From: Orbus hercynius
GTDB taxonomy: Bacteria > Pseudomonadota > Gammaproteobacteria > Enterobacterales > Orbaceae
DNA length: 64,000 nucleotides
Assembly: GCF_003634275.1 (NCBI RefSeq)
Contig: NZ_RBWY01000001.1
Coordinates: 1 to 64,000, forward strand
Direction of reading: 5' to 3'
Of this stretch, positions 1 to 9,414 are shown in pieces. The notes beneath the pieces are model-generated. The model saw only the letters and a program-made list of their open reading frames with translations, ran no database searches and had not been told where the DNA came from. The position numbers and the translations under genes were made by a program. Position 1 is the stretch's first letter. Every line of letters starts with the position of its first letter.

Positions 1-83
1 CCCATGCCGAACTCAGAAGTGAAACGCCGTGGAGCCGATGGTAGTGTGGGGGTTCCCCCATGTGAGAGTAGGTCACCGCCAGA
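1..83 (+). rRNA. rrf: 5S ribosomal RNA, 3' part (5' end outside window)
   Basis: The first 83 bases match the 3' two-thirds of enterobacterial 5S rRNA, including the CCCATGCCGAACTCAGAAGT core and the GAGAGTAGGTC helix near the 3' end. The 5' portion lies before base 1. This places the window directly downstream of an rRNA operon. The 3' end is estimated at about 83 by alignment from memory with the E. coli molecule and is uncertain by a few bases. Confidence 0.95.
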
Positions 84-99
84 CTATTAAATATGAGAA

Positions 100-131
100 G
101 CGCCCTATCGTTCAGATGGGGCGTTTTTTTT
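100..131 (+). terminator. Intrinsic terminator of the rRNA operon
   Basis: A GC-rich stem, CGCCCTATC (101-109) with GATGGGGCG (115-123) and one G-T wobble, is followed by a run of nine T. It lies about 17 bases after the 5S end, the expected place for an rrn terminator. Confidence 0.92.
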
Positions 132-249
132 TGTTAATTGCCTGCCATTTTATCCTGTTATTTATTTAATTTTTCTTTATCAACGTGTTTACCTTGATCC
201 CTTTATATGTAACAATCTTAGATAAGTAAAAGTTTTTTTGAGGTAGTCA

Positions 250-852
250 GTGATCGATAATGATGGCTACCGTCCAAACGTCGGAATTATTATTTGCAAT
301 CGGCAGAGCCAGGTATTGTGGGCTCGTCGTTTTGGGCAAAATTCTTGGCAGTTTCCTCAGGGCGGAATTAATAATAATGAGACTCCAGAACAAGCAATGT
401 TTAGGGAGTTAAATGAAGAAGTTGGATTATTACCTAAAGATGTAAAAATTCTTTCAGTAACTAATGGCTGGTTGCGTTATAAATTACCTAAAAGGATGGT
501 GCGTTGGGATAATGAACCTGTGTGTATCGGGCAAAAGCAGAAATGGTTTTTATTAGAATTGATTTCTGATGCTTCAGCGATTAATTTATCTCTTACATCT
601 ACGCCAGAGTTTGATGACTGGAAATGGGTAAGTTATTGGTATCCAGTGCGTCAGGTGATTGCTTTTAAACGCGATGTGTATCGTAAAGCGATGAAAGAGT
701 TTTCTTTAGTGACATTTTCTCTGCAAAATGATAGAGACTTATCTACCCCTGTCAGCCATGAAGCTCATGTGGTATCCAATAAATCGGGAGCAAAAAAACG
801 GTTTAACTTTTTTGCTCATAAGCGTAAAAATAGACAACGGGTTAAAAAATGA
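250..852 (+). CDS. rppH: RNA pyrophosphohydrolase RppH (Nudix)
   Basis: RppH removes pyrophosphate from 5'-triphosphorylated mRNA and so opens the transcript to RNase E decay. The start is GTG with GAGG about six bases upstream, and the N-terminus [13 protein letters not shown] is the family's conserved beginning. The Nudix box runs about residues 37-60 ([20 protein letters not shown]), followed by WLRYKLPKR and the QKQKWFLL stretch typical of RppH. The protein is 200 residues against about 176 in E. coli; the excess is a lysine/arginine-rich tail (about residues 180-200). Its stop overlaps the lgt start (ATGA), so the two are probably translationally coupled. In E. coli ptsP sits between them; here it is absent. 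Confidence 0.96.
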   Translation: MIDNDGYRPNVGIIICNRQSQVLWARRFGQNSWQFPQGGINNNETPEQAMFRELNEEVGLLPKDVKILSVTNGWLRYKLPKRMVRWDNEPVCIGQKQKWFLLELISDASAINLSLTSTPEFDDWKWVSYWYPVRQVIAFKRDVYRKAMKEFSLVTFSLQNDRDLSTPVSHEAHVVSNKSGAKKRFNFFAHKRKNRQRVKK

Positions 853-1736
853 AGCAATATCTAACCTTTCCTAATTTTGATCCAATTTTATTTTCAATTG
901 GCCCTATTTCACTGCATTGGTATGGTGCAATGTATTTGTTTGGTGTGTTGGGTGCATTTTTCTTAGCAAATTGGCGCATTAAAAAACCAAATAGTGGCTG
1001 GACAAGAGCACAGGTTGAGAACTTACTTTTTTGGGGATTTTTAGGCCTATTTATCGGCGGACGTGTAGGCTATACATTATTCTATAACAGCCAAGTATTT
1101 TTTACTGATCCATTGGTATTATTCCGGGTATGGGAAGGCGGAATGTCATTTCATGGTGGACTAATTGGTGCTTTAGTCGTAATCGGCATATTTGCGATAA
1201 AAAATCATAAGTCTTTTTTTCAAGTATCTGATTTTGTTGCTCCTCTTATCCCTATTGGCTTGATGTTTGGTCGCTTGGGTAATTTTATTAATGGTGAACT
1301 GTGGGGACGAGTAACCGATTCTTCTATTGGTATGCTATTTCCGAGCTCTTGGGCTGCCGATGCCCTTTATGTTAAATCACACCCCGAATGGTTAGCACTA
1401 TTTAATTCAACCGGTAATTTATTACCGCGTCATCCCTCACAACTCTATGAAATGCTTTTTGAAGGGATTGTTTTGTTTATTATTTTAAATATCTTCATTC
1501 GTAAACCAAGGCCTATTGGTAGCGTATCAGGATTATTCCTGCTGCTATATGGGTGTTTCCGATTTGCGATTGAGTTTTTCAGACAACCTGACGAACAATT
1601 AGGATTATTTTTTAATTTTATTAGCATGGGTCAGATTTTATGTCTGCCTATGATTATATTTGGTGCCATTTTTATTTATTATTCTTATAAGTATCCAGGT
1701 GGCCTAAAAATTCAAATTGGTACTTACAGTCTTTAA
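849..1736 (+). CDS. lgt: Phosphatidylglycerol-prolipoprotein diacylglyceryl transferase Lgt
   Basis: Lgt is the inner-membrane enzyme that transfers diacylglycerol from phosphatidylglycerol to the lipobox cysteine of prolipoproteins, the first step of lipoprotein maturation. The 295 residues form several membrane segments. The catalytic-region HGGL is at residues 102-105 and the Lgt signature [14 protein letters not shown] at about 141-154. The RHPSQLYE motif is also present. It overlaps rppH by four bases and precedes thyA by 23 bases, as in enterobacteria. Substrates in this window include LpoA, DolP, Wza, YfhM and the siderophore-binding protein, each of which carries a lipobox. Confidence 0.97.
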   Translation: MKQYLTFPNFDPILFSIGPISLHWYGAMYLFGVLGAFFLANWRIKKPNSGWTRAQVENLLFWGFLGLFIGGRVGYTLFYNSQVFFTDPLVLFRVWEGGMSFHGGLIGALVVIGIFAIKNHKSFFQVSDFVAPLIPIGLMFGRLGNFINGELWGRVTDSSIGMLFPSSWAADALYVKSHPEWLALFNSTGNLLPRHPSQLYEMLFEGIVLFIILNIFIRKPRPIGSVSGLFLLLYGCFRFAIEFFRQPDEQLGLFFNFISMGQILCLPMIIFGAIFIYYSYKYPGGLKIQIGTYSL

Positions 1737-1759
1737 ATATGTGTTGATAGGATGACATA

Positions 1760-2554
1760 ATGAAACAGTATTTAGCGCTTATGCAAAAAATTTTAGATGA
1801 CGGCACGGCAAAGTCAGATCGTACTGGAACCGGTACGTTATCTATTTTTGGACATCAGATGCGTTTCAATTTACAAGATGGTTTTCCATTGGTGACCACT
1901 AAGAAATGCCATTTAAGATCGATTATTCATGAACTGCTTTGGTTTTTAAAAGGTGATACAAATATTCAATACTTGAAGGATAATAAAGTCTCCATTTGGG
2001 ACGAATGGGCTGATGCTAATGGCGATCTTGGTCCTGTTTATGGCAAGCAATGGCGTTCTTGGCAGGCTGCAGATGGGCGCCATATTGATCAAATTAGCCA
2101 ACTGATCGAACAAGTTAAACATGATCCAGATTCTCGTCGTATGATTGTTTCAGCGTGGAATGTTGGTGAATTGGATCAGATGGCATTAGCACCTTGTCAT
2201 GCTTTTTTCCAATTTTACGTTGCTGATGGCAAATTGTCTTGCCAGCTTTACCAGCGTTCATGTGATGTCTTCTTGGGATTACCGTTTAATATTGCTAGCT
2301 ACTCGCTTTTAGTTCATATGATTGCTCAGCAGTGCGACTTAGAAGTTGGCGATTTTGTTTGGACTGGCGGTGATACGCACTTGTATTGTAATCATATGGA
2401 ACAAACACATTTACAATTAAGCCGTGAACCTAAAGCACTGCCTAAATTGATCATTAAACGAAAACCGCCAACGATTTTTGACTATGTTTTTGAGGATTTT
2501 GAGATCGAAGGTTATGATCCTCATCCGGCAATAAAAGCACCGGTCGCAATTTAA
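1760..2554 (+). CDS. thyA: Thymidylate synthase
   Basis: ThyA methylates dUMP to dTMP using methylene-tetrahydrofolate, in the cytoplasm. The protein is 264 residues, the same length as E. coli ThyA. The nucleophilic cysteine is Cys146 in [10 protein letters not shown]. The phosphate-binding RTGTGT loop (about residues 21-26), the SRRM arginine pair and [13 protein letters not shown] are all present, as is the C-terminal IKAPVAI closing segment. It follows lgt closely and is probably cotranscribed. A strong hairpin follows the stop codon. Confidence 0.98.
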   Translation: MKQYLALMQKILDDGTAKSDRTGTGTLSIFGHQMRFNLQDGFPLVTTKKCHLRSIIHELLWFLKGDTNIQYLKDNKVSIWDEWADANGDLGPVYGKQWRSWQAADGRHIDQISQLIEQVKHDPDSRRMIVSAWNVGELDQMALAPCHAFFQFYVADGKLSCQLYQRSCDVFLGLPFNIASYSLLVHMIAQQCDLEVGDFVWTGGDTHLYCNHMEQTHLQLSREPKALPKLIIKRKPPTIFDYVFEDFEIEGYDPHPAIKAPVAI

Positions 2555-2565
2555 TATCCCCTATT

Positions 2566-2594
2566 TAAGTATATAGGTTTATCCTATATACTTA
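2566..2594. repeat. 12-bp perfect inverted repeat downstream of thyA
   Basis: TAAGTATATAGG (2566-2577) and its exact complement (2583-2594) flank a five-base TTTAT loop. It lies just after the thyA stop. There is no T-tract after the stem, so it is not a classical intrinsic terminator; it may protect the 3' end of the mRNA or act with Rho. Confidence 0.7.
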
Positions 2595-2626
2595 GCTCCG
2601 TCTAAATAACTTATATTATGTAATCA

Positions 2627-3709
2627 ATGCAAAAACTTAATCGTATTATCTTATATTGTCGTTCTGGTTTTGAAAAAGAGTGTGCTGCTGAAATCACGGA
2701 TAAAGCGGCTGAGTTTTCAATTTTTGGTTTTGCAAAAGTTAAGGAACAAACTGGTTTTATCGAATTTGAGTGCTATCAAGAGGGGGAAGCTGAAAAGCTA
2801 CTGACTTCACTGAATTTTCGAACCTTAATTTTTGCCAGACAAATGTTTGTTGCTGGTAGTTTATTGACTGACCTTCCTGTTAACGATCGTATTAGTCCTA
2901 TTATTGCGGCACTTGATGAGTGTGTGATTAAAATGGGATCTTTGCGAGTCGAAGTTGCTGACACCAATGAAGGAAAAGAGCTTACTAACTTTTGTCGCAA
3001 ATTTACTGTGCCTTTAAGACAAGCATTACGTGATAAACGCCTTTTATTAAAAGTTGAAAATCCGCTTAAACCAGTGATGCATTTATTATTTATTAATAGT
3101 CACAGTTGCTTTGTTGGTTATTCCTATAGTAATAATAATTCACCTTTTTACATGGGTATCCCTCGTTTGAAATTTCCTGCTGATGCGCCAAGCCGTTCCA
3201 CGCTAAAACTTGAAGAAGCATTTCATGTTTTAATTCCCTATGAAGAGTGGGATGAAAGATTGAAAGGTGGCTTAAATGCTGTTGATATTGGTGCTAGCCC
3301 AGGTGGCTGGACGTATCAATTAGTCAAACGTAGTATGATGGTTTACGCCGTTGATAATGGGGCTATGGATGAAAAATTGATGGAAAGTGGTCAGGTTAAA
3401 CATTACCGAGAAGATGGATTCAAATTTCAGCCCAAAAAGAATAACATTTATTGGTTAGTGTGTGATATGGTGGAGAAACCGCTCAAAGTGACGAAATTAA
3501 TTTCTGATTGGTTGATTCAGGGCTGGTGTCGAGAAACGATATTTAATTTAAAATTGCCAATGAAAAAACGTTATGAAGAAGTAAAACACAATCTTCAGTT
3601 GCTTGAAGATGAATTGAAGGCAAACCAAATAAATGTCCAGATTCAAGCTAAACACCTTTACCATGATCGTGAAGAAGTCACGGTTCATGTGCAAAGAATC
3701 TGGGGATAA
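2627..3709 (+). CDS. rlmM: 23S rRNA C2498 2'-O-ribose methyltransferase RlmM
   Basis: RlmM methylates the ribose 2'-O of C2498 in 23S rRNA using S-adenosylmethionine. At 360 residues it is close to the E. coli length of about 366. The N-terminal part (about 1-170) holds the substrate-binding THUMP-like region. The Rossmann methyltransferase fold begins with [12 protein letters not shown] at about residues 218-229. LVCDMVEKP and the [13 protein letters not shown] segment supply the K-D-K-E type catalytic residues expected in this family. A solitary gene here; upstream is the hairpin after thyA. Confidence 0.95.
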   Translation: MQKLNRIILYCRSGFEKECAAEITDKAAEFSIFGFAKVKEQTGFIEFECYQEGEAEKLLTSLNFRTLIFARQMFVAGSLLTDLPVNDRISPIIAALDECVIKMGSLRVEVADTNEGKELTNFCRKFTVPLRQALRDKRLLLKVENPLKPVMHLLFINSHSCFVGYSYSNNNSPFYMGIPRLKFPADAPSRSTLKLEEAFHVLIPYEEWDERLKGGLNAVDIGASPGGWTYQLVKRSMMVYAVDNGAMDEKLMESGQVKHYREDGFKFQPKKNNIYWLVCDMVEKPLKVTKLISDWLIQGWCRETIFNLKLPMKKRYEEVKHNLQLLEDELKANQINVQIQAKHLYHDREEVTVHVQRIWG

Positions 3710-3760
3710 CGAATTAAAAGTGATTAAAATTATAATCAATCTAACTGCGATTGATTATTG

Positions 3761-5788
3761 ATGTTTATAAAATCGATGAGAGCATATAAGATAATGATTA
3801 GACTACACTCTTTAGATTGTCTAGCTGATTTTGGGAAGAAATTTTTTAAAATTGCTTTTATATCTATACTATTAGGACTTTTGGTCGGCTGTCCCGCTTA
3901 TGTATCAAAACAATTGAGTTTTGATGAAACCAAGGGGTCTCAATATTATTTATCGCAATATTCGTCTACTTCAGGCAATGAAAAAGTGGATTGGCAGTTG
4001 ATGGCTATTCGTGCTTATATTATTGAAGGAAACGCAATAAAAGCGGAGCAATTATTTCAGCAATTACCTACTGATTTAAATAAAGCGCAACGACAAGAGG
4101 CACTGTTATTACAAGGTGAATTGGCGGTAATTAATGGCCAGTCTTTTGATCTGAATAAGCTGTCTTTATCTGCGTTAACTGATGCTGAAAAAATCCGTTA
4201 TTATAATATCAAGCTTGGTTTGGATGGACAAAAACACGATGTTAATGGGCAAATTCGAGATTATATTGAATTACAAAAATATGGTTCGCCAGAACAACAG
4301 CATCGCGTAATCAATGATACGTGGACTTTTCTTTTATATTTAAACCAGACCGATATCAATAGTGTTTTAGTTTATGCTAATGAATCAATATTACAGGGTT
4401 GGATTGATTTAATTTATACCTATAGAAATAATATAAACACGTATACTATTGATGACAATGATGATCCAGATACCATTGCGAATAAAGAAGATGCTCAGTT
4501 TAATTTATTAAAAAATGCTGTTAATGAATGGCAAATTCAATATTCAAACCACCCAGCAGCATTATATCTGCCAAGAAATATTTATGGTAATAAATACCGC
4601 TTACCTGATGATACCACCAAGAAAAATGTTGCTTTATTCCTACCTATGAGCGGTTCTTCTAAGATATTTGGTAATGCAATTTATCTGGGGTATTCCGATG
4701 CTAATCAATTATACACTCAAGAAGCCCAACAAAATATTACGCTTTATGATACTAACAGCGCATCGTTGGATTCTTTAGTTAAGCAAGCACAGCAACAAGG
4801 CGCGGAATTAATCGTTGGGCCATTACTCAAGCAAGATGTATTAACTATACTGACCCTTTCGCCATCTATACCTGTTTTAGCGCTAAATAAAATGGATAAG
4901 TCGGACGTTTCAGCGAAAACTTCGACACCAATTTGTTTTTTTGCACTATCACCGGAAGATGAAGCGATTGATGCCGCTAATCATATTTATACTCAGAATA
5001 AAAAGAATCCACTCTTGCTTGTACCTAAAAATGATTTAGGTGAGCGAGTGGCAAATAGTTTTGCAGAGCAATGGCATTTAAATGATGCATCATCAAATGG
5101 CATCCACGTACAGTACTTTGAATCAGAAAAAGCGCTAAGCAATAAAATGAATGCAGGAGTGGGTATTGAGCTAGAAGGCTCATTGTTGACCAGTTCATCA
5201 CCACTTAAAAATCAACAGGATATGGTAAATAATCTATTACCATCTGATGAGAGTGCTGTTGATGTCATATCTTCCGTTAATAATTCAGGGCCGTATGATG
5301 CGATTTATATCTATGCTTCACACAATGAGTTGGTACTGATAAAGTCAATGTTGGATATGAAATCGAATAAAACACAATTAGATGAGAATGGTAAAGTTTT
5401 ATTAGATAAAAAAGGTAAGCCCATTGAAGTGGCAAAAATAATTCCTGCGATTTATACCAGTTCAAGAAGTAACATCGAGGATACAACGCAAGATTATCGT
5501 TATGATATGGATCGCGTTCAATTTAGTGATATTCCGATGATTTTAAATCAAAACCAATTAATCGAAAAATTACCGAGTTATATTAAAAATGATTATTCAT
5601 TAGCACGTTTATATGCGATGGGGCTTGATGCTTGGCAGTTAGCAAACCGTTTTAACCAGCTACAATCTTACCAAATAGATGTTCTTGATGGTATGACGGG
5701 TAAATTGTCAACCACTCAGGGATGTGAAATCAACAGAGCGCTACCTTGGCATCAATATATGAATGGTAGCGATGTTATTGTCCCTTAA
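3761..5788 (+). CDS. lpoA: Penicillin-binding protein activator LpoA (outer-membrane lipoprotein)
   Basis: LpoA is an outer-membrane lipoprotein that reaches through the periplasm to stimulate the peptidoglycan synthase PBP1A. A hydrophobic signal ends in LLVGC, giving the lipidated cysteine at residue 44 when counted from the ATG at 3761. A TTG lies just before this ATG, and a later in-frame ATG at 3794 would shorten the long N-region, so the start is uncertain. After the signal come a helical TPR-like region (roughly 45-270) and a periplasmic-binding-protein type 1 fold (about 285-670, beginning NVALFLPMSG). Length is close to the E. coli 678. It heads lpoA-yraN-diaA-dolP in enterobacterial order. 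Confidence 0.93.
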   Translation: MFIKSMRAYKIMIRLHSLDCLADFGKKFFKIAFISILLGLLVGCPAYVSKQLSFDETKGSQYYLSQYSSTSGNEKVDWQLMAIRAYIIEGNAIKAEQLFQQLPTDLNKAQRQEALLLQGELAVINGQSFDLNKLSLSALTDAEKIRYYNIKLGLDGQKHDVNGQIRDYIELQKYGSPEQQHRVINDTWTFLLYLNQTDINSVLVYANESILQGWIDLIYTYRNNINTYTIDDNDDPDTIANKEDAQFNLLKNAVNEWQIQYSNHPAALYLPRNIYGNKYRLPDDTTKKNVALFLPMSGSSKIFGNAIYLGYSDANQLYTQEAQQNITLYDTNSASLDSLVKQAQQQGAELIVGPLLKQDVLTILTLSPSIPVLALNKMDKSDVSAKTSTPICFFALSPEDEAIDAANHIYTQNKKNPLLLVPKNDLGERVANSFAEQWHLNDASSNGIHVQYFESEKALSNKMNAGVGIELEGSLLTSSSPLKNQQDMVNNLLPSDESAVDVISSVNNSGPYDAIYIYASHNELVLIKSMLDMKSNKTQLDENGKVLLDKKGKPIEVAKIIPAIYTSSRSNIEDTTQDYRYDMDRVQFSDIPMILNQNQLIEKLPSYIKNDYSLARLYAMGLDAWQLANRFNQLQSYQIDVLDGMTGKLSTTQGCEINRALPWHQYMNGSDVIVP

Positions 5789-6141
5789 TGGAAAATAAAC
5801 AGCAGTTAGGTAAATATTACGAAGAACAAGCATGCCAGTTTTTGTGTCAGCAAGGAATGCGGTTGGTTGGAAAAAATAGCATTTCTCGATTGGGTGAAGT
5901 TGATTTGATTATGCAAGACGGTATGTGCTTGATATTTGTTGAGGTTCGTTATCGTAAAAATGATGTATATGGTGACGCACAATCGAGCATTACGGTCGTT
6001 AAACAACATAAAGTCATCAACGCTGCATATAGCTGGATGCAAAAGCACGACATAGATATAGAAACGAGCGAGTTTCGTTTTGATGTTATTGCCATAACAG
6101 GGCGTAAATTACACTGGATAAAGAATGCTTTTAGCGCTTAA
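5788..6141 (+). CDS. yraN: YraN, UPF0102 endonuclease-like protein
   Basis: A 117-residue protein of the UPF0102 family, which has a restriction-endonuclease-like fold. The family core is visible as RLGEVDLIMQD followed by LIFVEVRYRKN, giving the E-x-D...E-x-R pattern of the presumed metal site at about residues 35-58. Its biological role is not established. The start overlaps the last base of the lpoA stop (TAATG), so translation is probably coupled. In E. coli it is also between lpoA and diaA. Confidence 0.93.
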   Translation: MENKQQLGKYYEEQACQFLCQQGMRLVGKNSISRLGEVDLIMQDGMCLIFVEVRYRKNDVYGDAQSSITVVKQHKVINAAYSWMQKHDIDIETSEFRFDVIAITGRKLHWIKNAFSA

Positions 6142-6183
6142 ATATCGTGAACAAGATTCCAGTGGCACAGTTAGGATTTAGAG

Positions 6184-6780
6184 ATGCAAAGTGTAATAAA
6201 AAATTATTTTACGGAAAGTATTCAAGCTCAAATTGTGATGACGGAAGCACTAAGTGGTCCGATTGAGCAAGCCGCAAGCACCATAATTAATGCCTTACTT
6301 AATGGTAATAAAGTATTAACTTGTGGTAATAGCCTATCAGCTGCAAGTGCACAAATGTTCACAGCTCAGTTGGTGAGCGGTATTGATATTGAACGTCCTA
6401 ATTTGCCAGCGATTGCATTAGTGGCGGATAATATTTTAATTAGTTCAATTGCTAATCACTATAATCAATTACATGATATTTATGCCAAGCAAATTCAAGC
6501 ATTGGGCAATCAGGGTGATGTCCTAGTTGTTTTATCGCCAAATGGTAATGAAAAATCAATAATCCAAGCGGTACAAGATGCTGTGATTAAAGATTTGTCT
6601 ATCATTACATTAACCGGTGGCGATGGTGGTGCAGTTATTGGATTGCTAGGGCAAAATGATATTGATATACGCATACCATCGTACAAAGAAAGAACAATTA
6701 GTGAAATGCAATTAATCGTTTTAAATTGCCTTTGTCAACTCATTGAAAATACACTTTTTATACATAAAGAAATTAATTAA
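6184..6780 (+). CDS. diaA: DnaA initiator-associating protein DiaA (SIS domain)
   Basis: DiaA is a tetrameric SIS-domain protein that binds DnaA and promotes its assembly at oriC. The 198-residue protein is a single SIS domain related to the sedoheptulose-7-phosphate isomerase GmhA. Conserved blocks are KVLTCGNSLSAASAQMF (about residues 43-59) and GDVLVVLSPNGNEKS (about 110-125). DiaA rather than GmhA is favoured by the neighbours lpoA, yraN and dolP and by the N-terminus; GmhA normally reads GNGGSAADAQH at the sugar site, which is not seen here. dnaA itself is not in the window. Confidence 0.92.
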   Translation: MQSVIKNYFTESIQAQIVMTEALSGPIEQAASTIINALLNGNKVLTCGNSLSAASAQMFTAQLVSGIDIERPNLPAIALVADNILISSIANHYNQLHDIYAKQIQALGNQGDVLVVLSPNGNEKSIIQAVQDAVIKDLSIITLTGGDGGAVIGLLGQNDIDIRIPSYKERTISEMQLIVLNCLCQLIENTLFIHKEIN

Positions 6781-6827
6781 CATACAATACTTATATAAAT
6801 AAGTAGACTGGAAAAGGGGATGAATCC

Positions 6828-7403
6828 ATGAAAAAATTTGTGTTGGTTGCCGCATTAGTGTCTGGTAGCATGATGCTACAAGGCTGCGTTGCTGCGCTTG
6901 TGGGAGTTGGTGCTGGAACGGCTAAAGTTGCAACGGATCCAAGAACAACAGGAACTCAAGTGGATGATACAACACTTGATTCTAAAATCGGTATGAAATT
7001 TAAAGATGAAGGCGATTACTTTAAAGGATCACGAATTGTACCATCAACTTATGATGGTAATGTGCTCTTAATTGGTCAGGCAAAATCGCAAGCTGTCATT
7101 AATCGCGCGGTAGAGCTAGCTGAAAGTGTTGAGGGCGTTAAGAAAATCTATAATCAAGTTCGTATTGGTCCTATGGTTAACGCAATTACTATGACTAATG
7201 ACGCATGGATTACAACAAAAGTTAAATCTGCATTGATCGGAAATAACGATACCAAGGCTCGTGATATTAAAGTGATAACTGAAGATGGCGAAGTTTTTTT
7301 AATTGGGATTGTAACGCCAGAGATAGGCCGTACGGCATCGGATGTGGCAAGTAAAGTTGCGAGTGTCAAACTCGTTACCACTATTTATACTTATAGTAAT
7401 TAG
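6828..7403 (+). CDS. dolP: Division and outer-membrane stress-associated lipoprotein DolP (YraP)
   Basis: A 191-residue outer-membrane lipoprotein with two BON domains that helps keep the outer-membrane barrier and localises to division sites in E. coli. The signal peptide ends LQGC with the lipidated cysteine at residue 20. BON1 covers about residues 50-118 (DSKIGMKFKDEGDYFKGSRI onward) and BON2 about 125-191 (DAWITTKVKSAL onward). The start ATG follows the ribosome-binding stretch AAAGGGGATG. It closes the lpoA-yraN-diaA-dolP block. Confidence 0.95.
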   Translation: MKKFVLVAALVSGSMMLQGCVAALVGVGAGTAKVATDPRTTGTQVDDTTLDSKIGMKFKDEGDYFKGSRIVPSTYDGNVLLIGQAKSQAVINRAVELAESVEGVKKIYNQVRIGPMVNAITMTNDAWITTKVKSALIGNNDTKARDIKVITEDGEVFLIGIVTPEIGRTASDVASKVASVKLVTTIYTYSN

Positions 7404-7418
7404 TTCTCATTAACGACG

Positions 7419-7456
7419 CCCATATTGCGCTGCTAATATAGAGTTAGTAATATGGG
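7419..7456. repeat. Inverted repeat downstream of dolP
   Basis: CCCATATT (7419-7426) pairs with AATATGGG (7449-7456); CTAA and TTAG inside the loop can extend the fold. No T-run follows, so intrinsic termination is not clear. It lies 16 bases after the dolP stop and probably marks the 3' end of that operon. Confidence 0.5.
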
Positions 7457-7624
7457 ATTGTGCAGGACTAGAGTTGAATTTAAATTCGTGATTATGTTAA
7501 AATTGTGCACATAAAATAATTATGGTTTATTTAACGAAACAATATTGGGATAATCTAATGATTACCATATTGTTGTTTATTCGTGTTGCTATCGAGCCAA
7601 ATCGAATAAATCGTGATAATTCCA

Positions 7625-7653
7625 TTGACGAAAACGACATTTAACGGTAAGAT
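7625..7653 (+). promoter_or_regulatory. Sigma-70 promoter of yceD-rpmF-fab cluster
   Basis: TTGACG (7625-7630), a 17-base spacer and TAAGAT (7648-7653) are followed by a GCGCGCC discriminator. The expected transcription start, near 7660, is only about three bases before the yceD ATG at 7663. A GC-rich discriminator is typical of ppGpp-sensitive ribosomal and growth genes, which suits rpmF downstream. Confidence 0.75.
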
Positions 7654-7662
7654 GCGCGCCTT

Positions 7663-8184
7663 ATGCAAAATAGATTGCCTTTAACAATTGACCCAACTAA
7701 AGCCGCTCAAAAGAGATTGGATTATGCCGGAAATTATCTAGCTAAAAATGCCAACCGCTTAAGTGAGTTAGTTGAAAATGTAAATAGTGATATTGAATGC
7801 AGTTTATCATTTGGTTTTGATGAGCAGCGACTTTGTGTGATCTCAATTGACGCTAAAGTTACTGTAAAGCTGGAATGTCAGCGTTGTCAACAAGCTTATG
7901 ATAAGTTAATTCATGTTAAAAATAAGTTTAGCCCTGTTAAGAGCGATGCTCAAGCAGAGGCCCTACCGGAGCATTATGAACCCGCTCTTGTTAATGAGTT
8001 TGGGGAAATTGATATGCTTTCATTGGTAGAGGAAGAGATTATCCTTTCTTTACCGATTGTACCGGTACATGATAGTGAACACTGCAAAGTGTCGGAAGCA
8101 GATTTTGTATTTGGTCAGATTCCAACCGAGGATGACAAGCCAAATCCATTTGCAATTTTAGCCAGTTTGAAAAATAAGCCCTAA
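7663..8184 (+). CDS. yceD: 23S rRNA accumulation protein YceD
   Basis: A 173-residue DUF177 protein, identical in length to E. coli YceD, which is linked to 23S rRNA accumulation. The conserved block [15 protein letters not shown] (about residues 64-78) carries a CxxC pair, and VPVHDSEHC near residue 140 gives a further conserved cysteine. The end matches the family ([11 protein letters not shown]). It precedes rpmF by 16 bases, the arrangement conserved across bacteria. No convincing Shine-Dalgarno sequence stands before the ATG, and the promoter is so close that the message may be nearly leaderless. Confidence 0.94.
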   Translation: MQNRLPLTIDPTKAAQKRLDYAGNYLAKNANRLSELVENVNSDIECSLSFGFDEQRLCVISIDAKVTVKLECQRCQQAYDKLIHVKNKFSPVKSDAQAEALPEHYEPALVNEFGEIDMLSLVEEEIILSLPIVPVHDSEHCKVSEADFVFGQIPTEDDKPNPFAILASLKNKP

Positions 8185-8200
8185 AGAGAGGAGTTAGTCC

Positions 8201-8368
8201 ATGGCCGTTCAACAGAATCGAAAAACTCGAGCAAAACGTGGTATGCGTCGCGCTCATGATGCATTAACTGTCGCAAATATCTCAGTTGATGAATCAGGTA
8301 AAACCCATTTACGTCATCATGTAACCGCTGATGGTTATTATCGTGGACGTAAAGTTATCAATAAGTAG
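8201..8368 (+). CDS. rpmF: 50S ribosomal protein L32
   Basis: A 55-residue basic ribosomal protein of the large subunit. It begins [20 protein letters not shown] and ends [10 protein letters not shown], nearly identical to enterobacterial L32 but two residues shorter in the middle ([13 protein letters not shown]). There are no zinc-binding cysteines, as is usual for the gammaproteobacterial form. AGAGGAGTTAG gives a strong ribosome-binding site. It lies between yceD and plsX, the classical order that couples ribosome and lipid synthesis. Confidence 0.97.
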   Translation: MAVQQNRKTRAKRGMRRAHDALTVANISVDESGKTHLRHHVTADGYYRGRKVINK

Positions 8369-8391
8369 TTTCTTGATATTTGGGTGATATT

Positions 8392-9414
8392 TTGGACAGT
8401 CTAACCATTGCGTTAGATGTTATGAGCGGGGACTTCGGTCCTCGCGTTGTCGTTCCTGCTGCATTACAAGCATTAAATCACTATCCAAACCTTCATCTTA
8501 TTTTAGTTGGTCCGTCAGCTGAAATAACGCCTTTATTACCTAAACATTATCAACGTTTAACTATTGTTGAGTCTTCTTCTGTTATCGCTAATGATATGAA
8601 GCCTTCGCTTGCTATTCGACACAGTCAGGGTTCTTCAATGCGGATTGCGCTAGAGTTGGTTAAAAATAATCAAGCTCAAGCATGCGTGAGTGCTGGAAAT
8701 ACTGGGGCATTGATGGGGTTATCAAAATTATTATTACATGCTATTGATGGTATTGAGCGCCCGGCATTAGTTGCTATTTTACCCGCCTTGAACCAGCGAA
8801 ATACTGTGGTATTAGACTTAGGCGCAAATGCTGAATGTAATAGTGATATGCTCGTACAATTTGCGTTAATGGGCGCTATTTTAGCGCGTACTAGCTTAAA
8901 CATTGATAATCCTCGGGTTGCTTTGTTGAATATTGGTGAAGAAGACATCAAAGGTCTCGATAGTATTCGTGCTGCAGCGAGCATACTAAAAGCGGATAAA
9001 AATATTAATTTTATTGGCTATTTAGAAGGCAATGAAATCTTGACGGGCAAAACCGATGTGTTAGTTTGCGATGGTTTTGTCGGCAATGTCACATTAAAAA
9101 CGGTCGAAGGCCTTATTAAAATTTTTTTATCGTCAACGCAACTTATGACTAAACGTCACTCTTTATTAATGAAGTTAGTGGGTCATTGGTTGCAAAAAAA
9201 GATGACAAAACATTTTGGTCATTTAGATCCTAACCATTATAATGGTGCGTGTTTGCTTGGTTTACAAAGTATTGTGATTAAAAGTCATGGTAGTGCAAAT
9301 CAAAAATCATTTTTTGCAGCGATTGAGCAAGCGATATTGGCAATTAAACATAATATACCTGAAAGAATTGCGACAAGCCTTTCTTCTGCATTACCTAAGA
9401 GTGAAAATAATTGA
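8392..9414 (+). CDS. plsX: Phosphate acyltransferase PlsX
   Basis: PlsX converts acyl-ACP and phosphate to acyl-phosphate for phospholipid synthesis. Conserved segments are [14 protein letters not shown] at the N-terminus, [37 protein letters not shown] and [14 protein letters not shown]. No ATG is available: TTG at 8392 gives the family N-terminus and has GGTGA just upstream, while TTG at 8380 would add four residues. Using 8392 the protein is 340 residues (E. coli about 356). The stop overlaps the fabH ATG (TGATG). The non-ATG start suggests limited translation relative to neighbours. Confidence 0.95.
   Translation: MDSLTIALDVMSGDFGPRVVVPAALQALNHYPNLHLILVGPSAEITPLLPKHYQRLTIVESSSVIANDMKPSLAIRHSQGSSMRIALELVKNNQAQACVSAGNTGALMGLSKLLLHAIDGIERPALVAILPALNQRNTVVLDLGANAECNSDMLVQFALMGAILARTSLNIDNPRVALLNIGEEDIKGLDSIRAAASILKADKNINFIGYLEGNEILTGKTDVLVCDGFVGNVTLKTVEGLIKIFLSSTQLMTKRHSLLMKLVGHWLQKKMTKHFGHLDPNHYNGACLLGLQSIVIKSHGSANQKSFFAAIEQAILAIKHNIPERIATSLSSALPKSENN

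Noticed and set aside
3734..3756. Inverted repeat AATCAATC/GATTGATT between rlmM and lpoA
   Set aside because: It is AT-rich, lacks a T-run on either strand and is of a kind expected by chance in such sequence; it could hide the lpoA start but I could not support a role.
6184..6780. DiaA as sedoheptulose-7-phosphate isomerase GmhA
   Set aside because: The same SIS fold is shared, but the active-site GNGGSAADAQH of GmhA is not present and the gene order lpoA-yraN-diaA-dolP is specific.
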